Origin: Gammaproteobacteria bacterium
GTDB lineage: Bacteria > Pseudomonadota > Gammaproteobacteria > JAJFKG01
Length of the DNA stretch: 64,000 bases
Assembly (NCBI GenBank): GCA_021773335.1
Contig: JAJFKG010000047.1
Coordinates: 1-64,000 of the forward strand
Reading direction: 5' to 3'
A program made the translations under genes and the position numbers. Within the stretch, counting starts at the first letter, position 1. Every line of letters starts with the position of its first letter. The notes under the pieces are model-generated. The model did not search any database. It was not told the DNA's origin and saw only the letters and a program-made list of their open reading frames with translations. This document shows, in pieces, positions 6,392 through 14,341 of the stretch.

Positions 6392-8559
6392 GATTCCTCA
6401 GAAGGCTTATTACTTTTCATGGCTTTACTTTGTGCTAGCGCTGCGAGCACTTTATCTTTGGGGCCATCTGCGATAATGCGCCCGCCTTCTAACACTATCA
6501 AACGATCAACTAAGGCTAATAACGATATTTTATGCGTTACCAGGATCATTGTTTTATCAGCGACATAATCCTGTAGTGTTTTTATGACTGCTTGCTCGGT
6601 ACGGTTATCCATCGCGCTGGTCGGTTCGTCTAACAATAGCATTGGCGGTGTGCCTAAAATACCACGTGCTAACATGATTGATTGACGTTGCCCACCAGAG
6701 AGACTATCACCACGCTCACCAACCCACATTTGGTAGCCAGCAGGATTACGACTTAAAAAGCGATCAACACCAGCACGCTTAGCTGCATCAAGCACCATTT
6801 CATCATCACACCAGGGCATACGCATTGCAATGTTCTCACGCACAGTACCATACATTAACAATTGCTCTTGTGGCACATAACCGATATTCCGGCGCAAATC
6901 AGCTGGGTCTATCTGCTCTATATCATTACCATCAATTAAAATTTTACCTTCATCTACCGAATAAAAATTTAAAATTAATTTTTGCAGTGTGGACTTGCCT
7001 GAACCAATACCCCCGACTAAACCAATACGTTCGCCCGGCTTAATTTTGATATTAATATCTTTTAAAACGGGCATTTTCATGCCTGGATATTTAAAAGATG
7101 CTTTTTCAAATTCTATTTCGCCGCGGAATGTTGGACGCCGCAAATAATTTGCTTCCTCTGATCGCTCGGTTGGTAAAGACATCACTTTATTCAAGCCTTC
7201 AAGCGCAATCTTAGATTGCTGGTAGCGGATTAATACGTTTGTCATTTGTGCAAGTGGCGCCAATGAACGACCTGCTAAAATAGTACAAGCAATTAAGCCA
7301 CCGACCGTTAGCTCACCTTCGGTGATGAGATACACGCCATAAATTACTACACCAATAGTCACCAACTGTTGCATAAACGCGGTAAAACTCGCTGCCATCG
7401 TCGAAAATTGCCGCGAGCGTTGTGACGAGCGTGCCGCAGCAGCGACAGATTGTTCCCATTTGCGCTGCATCAGGCTCTCAGCACCCATGCCCTTAATGAG
7501 TTCTAAGCCATGAATAGCCTCAATTAGTACAGCATGTTTTTGCGTCGAGCCAATGTAGGATTTACCGACTTCACGCCGCATGGGCAACTCAAGCGCTATA
7601 GCCATAATTATCACGATGGGGACTGCCACCAAAGGGATTAATGCTAAAGAACCTGCAACAAAATAGATAATCAAGATAAATAAAAATAAGAACGGCAAAT
7701 CAATCAAACTTGACATCGTCGCTGAAGTAAAAAAATCACGTAATACTTCAAACTCTCGCAAGTTATTAGCAAAGGCCCCAGATGATTTTGGACGCGCGCG
7801 CATTTTTATACTCATGACTTGTTGAAAAAGCGCACTCGCCAAACGAATATCAGCTTTTTTTCCTGCCGAATCGATAAAATACCCACGCATCACTTTCAAA
7901 AGGAAATCAAAACAAATAACAACAAAAACACCAGTCGCCAACATCCATAGTGTTTCAATTGCATTATTGGGCACTACCCGATCGTAAACGTTCATCACAA
8001 ATAATGGCGTCGCCAAAGCAAAGACATTAATCATAAGAACTGCGATGACAACACGCGTATAAATACGATTGTATTTGAATAAAGTTCCCCAAAACCATTG
8101 TTTTGGGCGACCTAATTTGTATTCATCAGCACGACTTTCATAATCAAAGACCTCTTGCACGAAGATACAATAGCCCGAATAAGCTTCACTTAAATCACTC
8201 AGTGGAATCGTTGAAGCACCGCCGGCAGTTTCTGGGAAAATCACTTCTGCTGTTTTATCTTCATTAATTTTTTTCAAGATACAGCTGTGGCCACTACGCA
8301 ACATCAATACAACTGGCATCACCAGGCGCGGAATACGGTTAAGCTGACGTTTGACGACCTTTGCATTTAACCCAGCGCGCTCGGCCGAACGACAAAATAA
8401 TTCAGGGTTCAAGCGATTATTCACTAGCGGTAAGCCACCCACTAACGCCTCGCGCGAGTAAGGCTTCTTATACATTTGCGTCAGAATAATTAAACAGCCC
8501 AATAAGGGATCGTCTGCTTCAGCGTCTGCTTGCCTGTAGATATTATTATCGTCGACCAT
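6388..8559 (-). CDS. Type I secretion ABC transporter (LapB/HlyB-like, with C39-like domain)
   Basis: A 723-residue inner-membrane ABC exporter, first gene of the secretion operon. Domains in order: an N-terminal C39-peptidase-like domain (about 15-140), a six-helix membrane domain starting around residue 165 (TRVVIAVLMINVFALATPLF), and the ATPase domain from about 480. The ATPase has Walker A GGIGSGKST, signature LSGGQRQ, Walker B PMLLLDEPTSAMD and H-loop VTHK. The C39-like domain lacks the DCGxA consensus but keeps a Cys (C22) and a His (H91) roughly where the catalytic pair would be. It is more probably a non-proteolytic substrate-docking domain, as in HlyB/LapB exporters. No RTX adhesin or other substrate gene lies in the window. 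Confidence 0.93.
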   Translation of the reverse strand: MVDDNNIYRQADAEADDPLLGCLIILTQMYKKPYSREALVGGLPLVNNRLNPELFCRSAERAGLNAKVVKRQLNRIPRLVMPVVLMLRSGHSCILKKINEDKTAEVIFPETAGGASTIPLSDLSEAYSGYCIFVQEVFDYESRADEYKLGRPKQWFWGTLFKYNRIYTRVVIAVLMINVFALATPLFVMNVYDRVVPNNAIETLWMLATGVFVVICFDFLLKVMRGYFIDSAGKKADIRLASALFQQVMSIKMRARPKSSGAFANNLREFEVLRDFFTSATMSSLIDLPFLFLFILIIYFVAGSLALIPLVAVPIVIIMAIALELPMRREVGKSYIGSTQKHAVLIEAIHGLELIKGMGAESLMQRKWEQSVAAAARSSQRSRQFSTMAASFTAFMQQLVTIGVVIYGVYLITEGELTVGGLIACTILAGRSLAPLAQMTNVLIRYQQSKIALEGLNKVMSLPTERSEEANYLRRPTFRGEIEFEKASFKYPGMKMPVLKDINIKIKPGERIGLVGGIGSGKSTLQKLILNFYSVDEGKILIDGNDIEQIDPADLRRNIGYVPQEQLLMYGTVRENIAMRMPWCDDEMVLDAAKRAGVDRFLSRNPAGYQMWVGERGDSLSGGQRQSIMLARGILGTPPMLLLDEPTSAMDNRTEQAVIKTLQDYVADKTMILVTHKISLLALVDRLIVLEGGRIIADGPKDKVLAALAQSKAMKSNKPSEES

Positions 8560-8982
8560 TCATGGCCCCTATTCACTCAAGTGGTTATCTGCGTCTGAGG
8601 CATGCGCCTCCAGTGTAAGCTTCCCCTTAGCAATCAATGGATTACCGCCGCCTCTGCGCCCCTTACCCACTGCAAGAAAAATGCCTATTTTTTGAATGGG
8701 TTATACTTACCCAAAAAATTACTTCTCCACCCTACATTTGTCTCCATTTGATACAAAAAGTTCCTTTTTTGAGCAAATAACTGCCTGAACCAGCGATGAA
8801 TTTTGGTGCTGTTCTAAGGCAAGGTGAGTAACACAGACTGGATAATTTGTAACCCGACGTTCGGGGACATTGTTTACAGGAAAGTCGCGCCCATTCCTCC
8901 TAATAGTGGCGAACGCTCCGCGTTCGCACCTTAACAAGCGCACAGCGCTCTTAAATAAACGTCCCACCCCAGAGGGATGGGA
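8560..8982. other. Intergenic region upstream of the secretion operon, with degenerate hairpin array
   Basis: No credible gene. The operon promoter (minus strand) should lie here. Two small dyads are visible, GAGGC-ATGC-GCCTC near 8597 and GGGT..ACCC near 8698-8713. From about 8905 to 8982 there is a weak version of the hairpin arrays: GGCGAACGC-TCC-GCGTTCGC, AGCGC-ACA-GCGCT and GTCCCACCCC-AGA-GGGATGGGAC. It leads directly into the duplicated block at 8983. Confidence 0.6.
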
Positions 8983-9304
8983 CGAGGCTAAAATTTACAC
9001 AGGAAGCACCCCCCAAAAAAGAGGCGCAAAATTAAAATACTCGTCTATTCATTAAGTTATTCACTACAATTAATCAATCGAAATGCTTACAGTGCCGCGT
9101 GGAACCGCGTAACGCTTTTGTGTAAACTCATAATCACCTAACTATCTGGGGTTGTAATGGGGTTGCCTAGTGCCATGCACCTGCTGGCATGCATCATGCT
9201 TATAACCATTATGTCATTAAATAAGGAAACCAACATGGTTTACGATCATATTGTGGAAGTCTTTTTCGCGTTAAGCTTATTTATTAATGCTGCCTTGTTT
9301 ATTC
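8983..9304 (+). repeat. Duplicated 5' block, copy A (leader, promoter region and start of SemiSWEET-like gene)
   Basis: About 320 bp repeated with high identity at 10906-11223. It runs from CGAGGCTAAAATTTACACAG through an AT-rich stretch, a CCGCGT direct repeat, the ribosome binding site AAGGAAACCAAC and the first 23 codons of the SemiSWEET-like gene. Both copies are preceded by hairpin arrays, so the duplication may have moved with them. Confidence 0.9.
9095..9134 (+). promoter_or_regulatory. Putative promoter/operator with CCGCGT direct repeat
   Basis: CCGCGT occurs twice at 9095-9100 and 9105-9110, a 10-bp period that puts both on the same face of the helix. TAAACT/CATAAT -10-like sequences follow at 9123-9134. 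The direct repeat is conserved in copy B (11018-11033), where a perfect TATAAT follows at 11046-11051, 17 bp after a weak TGGAAC. The arrangement suggests an activator or repressor site; no regulator is identified. Confidence 0.4.
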
Positions 9305-9531
9305 CACAGGCCATGCGTCTTTTCGCAAAAAAAGATTCATCAGAACTATCCTTTATTACTTTCTTCGGTTTTTGGTTAATACAGCTTGTGACTACCCTGC
9401 ATGGGTTTATTCAAAAAGATTGGTTACTTGCGTTTGGAACGTTGTTGAGCATGGCGACTTGTGGCTGTGTTATTTGGTTAATTATTTATTACCGCATGAA
9501 AATTAAAAATAACTTGGCGCAAATTGGTTGA
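9235..9531 (+). CDS. SemiSWEET-like PQ-loop membrane protein
   Basis: A 98-residue protein with three predicted membrane helices and the PQ-loop signature FIPQAMRLFAKKDSSELSFI, typical of SemiSWEET half-transporters that dimerise to pass small solutes such as sugars. The start at 9235 is chosen because AAGGAAACCAAC precedes it with good spacing and the same start is conserved in the duplicate at 11155. An upstream in-frame ATG at 9157 would add a non-conserved 26-residue leader. The next gene starts within a few bases of its stop, so the two are probably co-transcribed. The substrate is unknown. In this locus, export of a small peptide-derived metabolite is a possible but untested role. Confidence 0.75.
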   Translation: MVYDHIVEVFFALSLFINAALFIPQAMRLFAKKDSSELSFITFFGFWLIQLVTTLHGFIQKDWLLAFGTLLSMATCGCVIWLIIYYRMKIKNNLAQIG

Positions 9532-9532
9532 A

Positions 9533-10807
9533 ATGAAAATGTCTTTACTAACCCTTTTTCCTTACGATGACAATCATGAACTTAATTCATGCAAACAAAA
9601 GCTTCGGGTTTTAAATACGATTAAATTTTATTATCAATCTATACTCAACGCAATAGAGTCCTTCCTGTCAAAAAAAACTTATAACTTTGATGCGCAAGTC
9701 AGTGAAAATCTTTGTCAAATTCGCGCACTTCAACTTATCATGTTTTATGATGAATATTCAGAGCATATAAAGCAGCTCACTGAATTTCAAGTAACAACTA
9801 TTAAGAAGCATCGAGTTTGTGACGATTTTATTACTCTTTGTGAAAATTTTTTATCAAGGAAAGTGAAAGACGTTCATTCAATAGTGTCACAACCGGTAAA
9901 ACTAAATGAATTTATTGAAGTTGCAGATTTAAATATACCCTTGAGTGAGATGGCTGCATTTTTATTACACGCATATATTTTATCTCGGTATAAGCTTGTA
10001 GGCCAATACCATATTTCATCCGGAATAAATTATCCTAAGCTTTGCGAGGAATTAAAAATATCGTCAAAAACCTACGCAAAGAAAATTGCTCATACATTAC
10101 AAAGAAGTCTTTCAAAACTATCGCTAGAACTTGTACTAGAATTAGCAGCAAAAGACAACTCCCAGTATTTATTGCAGCAAACGTTGAATCACTTAAAGCT
10201 GAGCGATGAAGTTGGCAGAGCAATGCTGCCGTGCTATGAAGCGACTAAAGTTATCTTAGATAAACTCTTATATGAACGTAAAGCTATTAAGGTTGTCGCG
10301 CATAGGATAGCACAAACTGAGACTGACAAGGTCTCGTTTATTCTAGAATCATCCTTAAATAAAATGGATTTTTCTATTCCAGTAGAAGACAGAGAAACTT
10401 TAACTGAAGAACCCATAGCCATGTTTATTGGAGTCGTCAGATATAATAGTAACACCCTCGAATCCCAAAAGAACTATATTAAAAGGTTTTTAACGGTTGG
10501 TTTTAGACAAGTTATTTTATTCAATATGGCACAGCACGATCAGTATGCGGGGCTAGTTGATTCCAAGAAAAAATCCAACCCCTATTTGGATGCTATGCCT
10601 GAGGTTCAGGAGCTGGAAATAAAAAAACACATGTCTAGTTTGGAGATGGCGTATTTGCGTGATCGATATTTATCTGGCTGTGTTAGTTGTGCAAAGAAAT
10701 CACCATATCTTTTCTTACTGACTCATGCGCAGGTTGAGAATCCTTCCCATGCAGACGAGCCACTGGCAGATTGTACGGATGGAGCCAGACTGGTCCCGAC
10801 CCTCTAG
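9533..10807 (+). CDS. Unrecognised 425-aa protein next to the cyclodipeptide synthase locus
   Basis: I do not recognise this protein. It is largely helical, lysine- and leucine-rich, without signal peptide or clear membrane segment. The N-terminal part resembles a helical bundle (residues about 10-130). A middle helical part contains SYHISSG-like and KTYAKKIAHTLQRSLSKL stretches. The C-terminal third has alternating hydrophobic strands (PIAMFIGVVRY, FRQVILFNMAQHDQY). ATGs at 9533 and 9539 are both possible; a TTG at 9524 would overlap the previous stop. The last ten or so codons (CTDGARLVPTL) lie inside the hairpin array at 10786-10905, so the native C-terminus was probably replaced when the repeat inserted. 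Base composition is AT-rich compared with housekeeping neighbours. Confidence 0.7.
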   Translation: MKMSLLTLFPYDDNHELNSCKQKLRVLNTIKFYYQSILNAIESFLSKKTYNFDAQVSENLCQIRALQLIMFYDEYSEHIKQLTEFQVTTIKKHRVCDDFITLCENFLSRKVKDVHSIVSQPVKLNEFIEVADLNIPLSEMAAFLLHAYILSRYKLVGQYHISSGINYPKLCEELKISSKTYAKKIAHTLQRSLSKLSLELVLELAAKDNSQYLLQQTLNHLKLSDEVGRAMLPCYEATKVILDKLLYERKAIKVVAHRIAQTETDKVSFILESSLNKMDFSIPVEDRETLTEEPIAMFIGVVRYNSNTLESQKNYIKRFLTVGFRQVILFNMAQHDQYAGLVDSKKKSNPYLDAMPEVQELEIKKHMSSLEMAYLRDRYLSGCVSCAKKSPYLFLLTHAQVENPSHADEPLADCTDGARLVPTL

Positions 10808-10905
10808 GGTTGGGACCTTAAACTCACGGACGCTCCAGCGTCCGTTCCTTTATTTGGCGGGCGCACAGCGCCCGCTGTTTACCCTCCCACCCCGCAAGGG
10901 TGGAA
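10786..10905 (-). repeat. Hairpin array, reverse-orientation copy
   Basis: Contains GGTCCCGACCCT..AGGGTTGGGACC, ACGGACGCT..AGCGTCCGT, GGCGGGCGC-ACA-GCGCCCGC and CCTCCCACCC..GGGTGGAACGAGG. These are the words of the arrays at 224-349 and 473-598 in reverse order. It overlaps the 3' end of the preceding reading frame, supplying its stop codon inside the first palindrome. Confidence 0.8.
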
Positions 10906-11223
10906 CGAGGCTAAAATTTACACAGGAAGCACCCCCCAAAAAAGAGGCGCAAAATTAAAATACTCGTCTATTCATTAAGTTATTCACTTCAATTAATCAA
11001 TCGAAATGCTTACAGTGCCGCGTGGAACCGCGTAACGCTTTTGTGTATAATCCCACCTAACTCTCTGGGGTTGTAATGGGATTGTCTATTGCCATGCGCC
11101 TGCTGGCATACATCATGCTTGATAGCCATTGTGTCATTAAGTAAGGAAACCAACATGATTTACGATCATATTGTGGAAGTCTTTTTCGCGTTAAGCTTAT
11201 TTATTAATGCTCCTTGTTTATTC
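10906..11223 (+). repeat. Duplicated 5' block, copy B
   Basis: Second copy of 8983-9304 with scattered substitutions and small indels. It retains the CCGCGT direct repeat (11018-11033), a TATAAT at 11046-11051, and the same ribosome binding site and first codons of the SemiSWEET-like gene. Confidence 0.9.
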
Positions 11224-11226
11224 TAG
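11155..11226 (+). pseudogene. Truncated SemiSWEET-like gene fragment
   Basis: ATG at 11155 with the same AAGGAAACCAAC leader as the intact gene. The first 19 codons match, with one substitution (V to I at codon 2). A 1-nt deletion in the GCTGCC stretch then shifts the frame to a TAG at 11224-11226. Everything homologous to the rest of the gene is absent. Translation could still occur as a 23-residue leader ahead of the cyclodipeptide synthase gene. Confidence 0.8.
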
Positions 11227-11283
11227 TCAAAAAGGCATAGATAGTGTTGAATACATACATAAACAATCCAAGGAACCACATAA

Positions 11284-12015
11284 GTGACTGAATCAGCTTG
11301 CGAAAAAAAAGTGAAAGCTTCTTTTCCAAGAAGCAACGCAATAAACAAAGACGAGTTTGTCAATGAGCATGTCATGTTACTTATTAGTGTTGGAAAGAAG
11401 AAACATTATAATCACTATTTCAAGGCGACAATAGAATTAATCAACAAATCAAACTTTAGTCGATGTACAATGCTGGTATGTGATACCTTGCAGCGCTACA
11501 ATCTGATGATGGAATCTACCGACAGTGCAGAAACTGCAATCCTAAAGTCAAAAGCCATGGGGGATGAGTGGATACAACGTAATAAAGCTATTTACACAAA
11601 TTTGACTATGGCGTACAACATAATTCGATGGGACTATTGGCTAATACAAGATAACTACAATAAAAAAAAAATATTTATTGAGAATTTATTTAAGCAAGAT
11701 AAAGCCTTTAATCAAGCAATTATTACTACTGCTCACGAGTATAGTGGCAGACAGCACAAGCACAACTTGCGGGCATTGGGTGATGATGCTTGTCTAAATC
11801 TTTCCGTATCTTACCTATTAGAAGAATGCGCAGCTATGTTGTTATGGCCCCATCAACAGTATCACTATGAACTCTATCCCAGTGAGCGAAATTTTGCGAT
11901 GACGTATATATACGAAAAATTTATTCGCCCGGGTTATCCCAGTCTATTAAAACCTTTAACATTGCGTTTCAAAAAAATGAAAACGAAGGTATGCGCCTTA
12001 GATGAAGTCAATTAA
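11284..12015 (+). CDS. tRNA-dependent cyclodipeptide synthase, XYP subfamily
   Basis: A 243-residue protein that fits the cyclodipeptide synthase fold, a class Ic aminoacyl-tRNA synthetase-like enzyme. These enzymes use two aminoacyl-tRNAs to make a diketopiperazine. Visible landmarks are HVMLLISVGKKK, with S35 at the catalytic serine position after the first beta-strand; CTMLVCDTLQRYN, the second strand region; SYLLEECA, with Y177 and E181 giving the YxxxE catalytic pair; and ELYPSERN, with Y198-P199 as the YP of the XYP subfamily (K38 at the X position). Length is normal. The GTG at 11284 is chosen because AAGGA lies 9 nt upstream and no ATG precedes S35 in frame. No tailoring oxidase or methyltransferase follows. 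Family call is by motif only; the amino acids joined cannot be read from sequence. Confidence 0.78.
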   Translation: MTESACEKKVKASFPRSNAINKDEFVNEHVMLLISVGKKKHYNHYFKATIELINKSNFSRCTMLVCDTLQRYNLMMESTDSAETAILKSKAMGDEWIQRNKAIYTNLTMAYNIIRWDYWLIQDNYNKKKIFIENLFKQDKAFNQAIITTAHEYSGRQHKHNLRALGDDACLNLSVSYLLEECAAMLLWPHQQYHYELYPSERNFAMTYIYEKFIRPGYPSLLKPLTLRFKKMKTKVCALDEVN

Positions 12016-12152
12016 AATGATAGCGTTAAATACCCAACATCTTGGGTTAGGCAAACGCTGTGATAACGCCATATAATGAGAGGTTACTACACAGCATACG
12101 CTATAGGGTGTAGTCAGCGAACCAATTTCATATGGACAACTAAGGAAATTTT

Positions 12153-14060
12153 ATGGAAAAATCTCTCCCAGGGAAAATATTGGAATATATCATTGCTAAT
12201 GCACCAGGTCACGTGTACTGGAAGGATTTAAACGGTGTCTACCTAGGATGTAATACTGCGCAGGCGAAGGCCCTTGGTTATCAATCAGGTGCTGATATTG
12301 CGGGTAAAACTGATTTTGATTTACCTTGGAAGCAGGAAGCAGACAAACTACAGGCGATTGACCGGCAAGTGGTGAGCCTCAGAAAAATCATTGAGATTGA
12401 AGAAAAAGTTACACTACCCAATGAAAACGAAGCTGTCTTTCTCTCTCACAAAATACCTTTATATGACAAAGATAATATCATTGGCATCCTCGGTACTTCT
12501 ATTGATATTACTCAATTAAAAGAAACTGAGAGAAACCTTGAAAAGGCTAAATTCATCGCCGATTCCGCCAATAACGAAAAAACCGAATTTATCGCTGCCT
12601 TGAACAACATCTTGCGCTCAAAGTTGAATACGATTGCCTTGATGGCTGATTTGTTGCAAAAAACCGGTTTATCCGAAAAACAGCGTGAGTATCTAGCGTT
12701 GTTGCAGCAAGCCAATCTGGAGATACCTGATGACTTGGTGTATGCCGCTGATTATGCCAAGCTCGACACGGGTGAGTTGGAATTGTTCCCCGAAGAATTT
12801 CGTTTATTGGAGCTGGTTGAATCGCAAGCTAATACATTTCATCGCCAAGCAAGAGCCAAAGGCCTGACTTTCGCCGTCAATTATGCTGATTTGCCGAGTA
12901 TTAAACTAACAACCTCAGTGACGCAATTGCGTGAAATTATTGAAGTCATTGTTGAGCAGGCCATTGAGTACACGCAGGCAGGTGGTATTACACTTTATTT
13001 TTCTGAATCTCGCCATCAACAAAGCCATTGGATTAATATCCACATTGAAGACACGAGTGCAGGTTATCCACAGGACTATATTGACACTATGTTTTCCTTG
13101 GTGGATGCCAATAAAACCGATACTGAATACCCCAAATTATCTATGCGTATAGCCTTTTGCAAAAAAATGATGGATAAGCTGGGCGGCACGATTGCGGTGG
13201 CGAATAATCCGCACGGTGGTTGTACCTTTACCCTGGCACTACCGGTCACGGCGGTTGTGCCATTGACATCAGCAGAAGAAACCCGCCTACAACGAGCGGG
13301 GGTGTACAACTACGTTTACATTGATGATAACCCACAGCAATTACAGACAATACAAAGCCTCTTGGGGAAAGAAGCCGTGCGTATTACCCCACCTCATAAT
13401 AGTCCCGAACATCTCCAAGCGCTCATCACGCAAGGCGAAGATATCGATATGCTATTGCTTGATGAGCAGTGTGTGGATGCTCATCCGCCATTATTGGCGG
13501 CTTTGCTCGATAGCATCGCCGGACAGCCCATCCTAATTATCCTACTGAGCGATGAAACAAGCCGGTATAATTCGACGTTGCACACTGCCCATCAAGTTGC
13601 GGTTATCACCAAACCACTAAAGTGGTCGCATTTTTATAAGCAGGTCCTCACTGCTTGGGAGGCATTTAATCGTCCTGTACTGAATACCTTGTTGGTAGAA
13701 GACAATCCCATTTGCCAAAAGGGCACGGCCTTTGCCTTAAGCGAAAATCATTGTCAGGTTACTATTGCCGGCTCTGGGGAAAAGGCGATTGAGCTGGTCA
13801 TCAAAGAGAAACAAGCATTTGATGTCATTGTTCTTGATATTGGGCTGCCGGGGGAGAATGGGTTGACTATCGCCAACACACTGCATCGGGCGCTCGGTGA
13901 CGCTTGCCCTGCACTTGTGGCACTGACCGGATTAACCCGCAAAATTGATTTGGATGTGTTATATGATTCGGGCTTATTTTTTGTTGTGCTGATCAAGCCA
14001 GCCACTCTCAAGGATATGGAAGATATCTTGGAAGATATACGAGAGAGTGTTGGCAAGTAG
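12153..14060 (+). CDS. PAS – degenerate histidine kinase – tandem receiver protein
   Basis: A 635-residue cytoplasmic signalling protein. Residues about 5-125 form a PAS domain (GHVYWKDLNGVYLGCN, GTSIDITQLKETER). Residues about 140-210 align with the dimerisation helix of a histidine kinase, but the phosphorylated His is Asn152 (FIAALNNILRSKL where FIANMSHDIRTPL is usual). The ATPase-like domain (about 225-370) has lost the N-box Asn (VEQAIEYT), the DxGxG of G1 (EDTSAGY) and the GxGxG of G2 (YPKLSMRIA), while the shell (KLGGTIAVANNPHGGCTFTLALP) remains. A divergent receiver (about 385-500) is followed by an intact one (505-632) with LLVEDN, phospho-acceptor D562 (VLDIGLPGENG), ALTG and IKPA. 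Probably a pseudokinase scaffold whose second receiver is phosphorylated by another kinase. No membrane segment. Confidence 0.85.
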   Translation: MEKSLPGKILEYIIANAPGHVYWKDLNGVYLGCNTAQAKALGYQSGADIAGKTDFDLPWKQEADKLQAIDRQVVSLRKIIEIEEKVTLPNENEAVFLSHKIPLYDKDNIIGILGTSIDITQLKETERNLEKAKFIADSANNEKTEFIAALNNILRSKLNTIALMADLLQKTGLSEKQREYLALLQQANLEIPDDLVYAADYAKLDTGELELFPEEFRLLELVESQANTFHRQARAKGLTFAVNYADLPSIKLTTSVTQLREIIEVIVEQAIEYTQAGGITLYFSESRHQQSHWINIHIEDTSAGYPQDYIDTMFSLVDANKTDTEYPKLSMRIAFCKKMMDKLGGTIAVANNPHGGCTFTLALPVTAVVPLTSAEETRLQRAGVYNYVYIDDNPQQLQTIQSLLGKEAVRITPPHNSPEHLQALITQGEDIDMLLLDEQCVDAHPPLLAALLDSIAGQPILIILLSDETSRYNSTLHTAHQVAVITKPLKWSHFYKQVLTAWEAFNRPVLNTLLVEDNPICQKGTAFALSENHCQVTIAGSGEKAIELVIKEKQAFDVIVLDIGLPGENGLTIANTLHRALGDACPALVALTGLTRKIDLDVLYDSGLFFVVLIKPATLKDMEDILEDIRESVGK

Positions 14061-14190
14061 ATAAGCATAGCTTGGGGCGAATAGTGACAATCAGAGATAT
14101 AAGCAGAAAAGCGAAGGTTTTGTGCGAAGGCGAAGCGCCGTTAAATTTTGACGAAGGTGTTTAGTTGATCTCTTAAAGCAAGGATTTTTT
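14061..14190. other. Intergenic stretch after the signalling gene
   Basis: No gene. Contains GCGAAGG repeats (GCGAAGGTTTTGTGCGAAGGCGAAGCGCCG around 14113-14142) but no clear terminator. The MITE-like element follows. Confidence 0.4.
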
Positions 14191-14326
14191 GTGTGAGCGA
14201 GGCGCGGCGATTTTCCCGTATCCATGTCCCGTACTGGGTACGGGAAAGTACGGGACAGAGTTTTTCGAGGGAGTTTACATAAGGTAAATGACCGAGAAAA
14301 AAGAATCGCCGCAACAAAGCTCACGC
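14191..14326. mobile_element. MITE-like element, third and most divergent copy
   Basis: Ends are imperfect inverted repeats (GTGTGAGCGAGGCGCGGCGATT and, inverted, GCGTGAGCTTTGTTGCGGCGATT). The core carries GAGGGAGTTTA (14267-14277) and TAAATGACCGA (14285-14295) at the spacing found in the elements at 37672-37789 and 46003-46128. An extra hairpin, CCCGTA..TACGGG with a repeated CGGGA word, sits to the left of the core. No coding capacity. Confidence 0.55.
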
Positions 14327-14341
14327 GAAAAAGCCGAAGCT

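Noticed and set aside
750..8559. An RTX adhesin or other substrate gene for the type I exporter
   Set aside because: No glycine/aspartate nonapeptide repeats or very large secreted protein occur in or next to the operon.
8719..9055. Reading frames of 61-82 codons on both strands
   Set aside because: They overlap the degenerate hairpin array and the duplicated leader. Composition is not protein-like.
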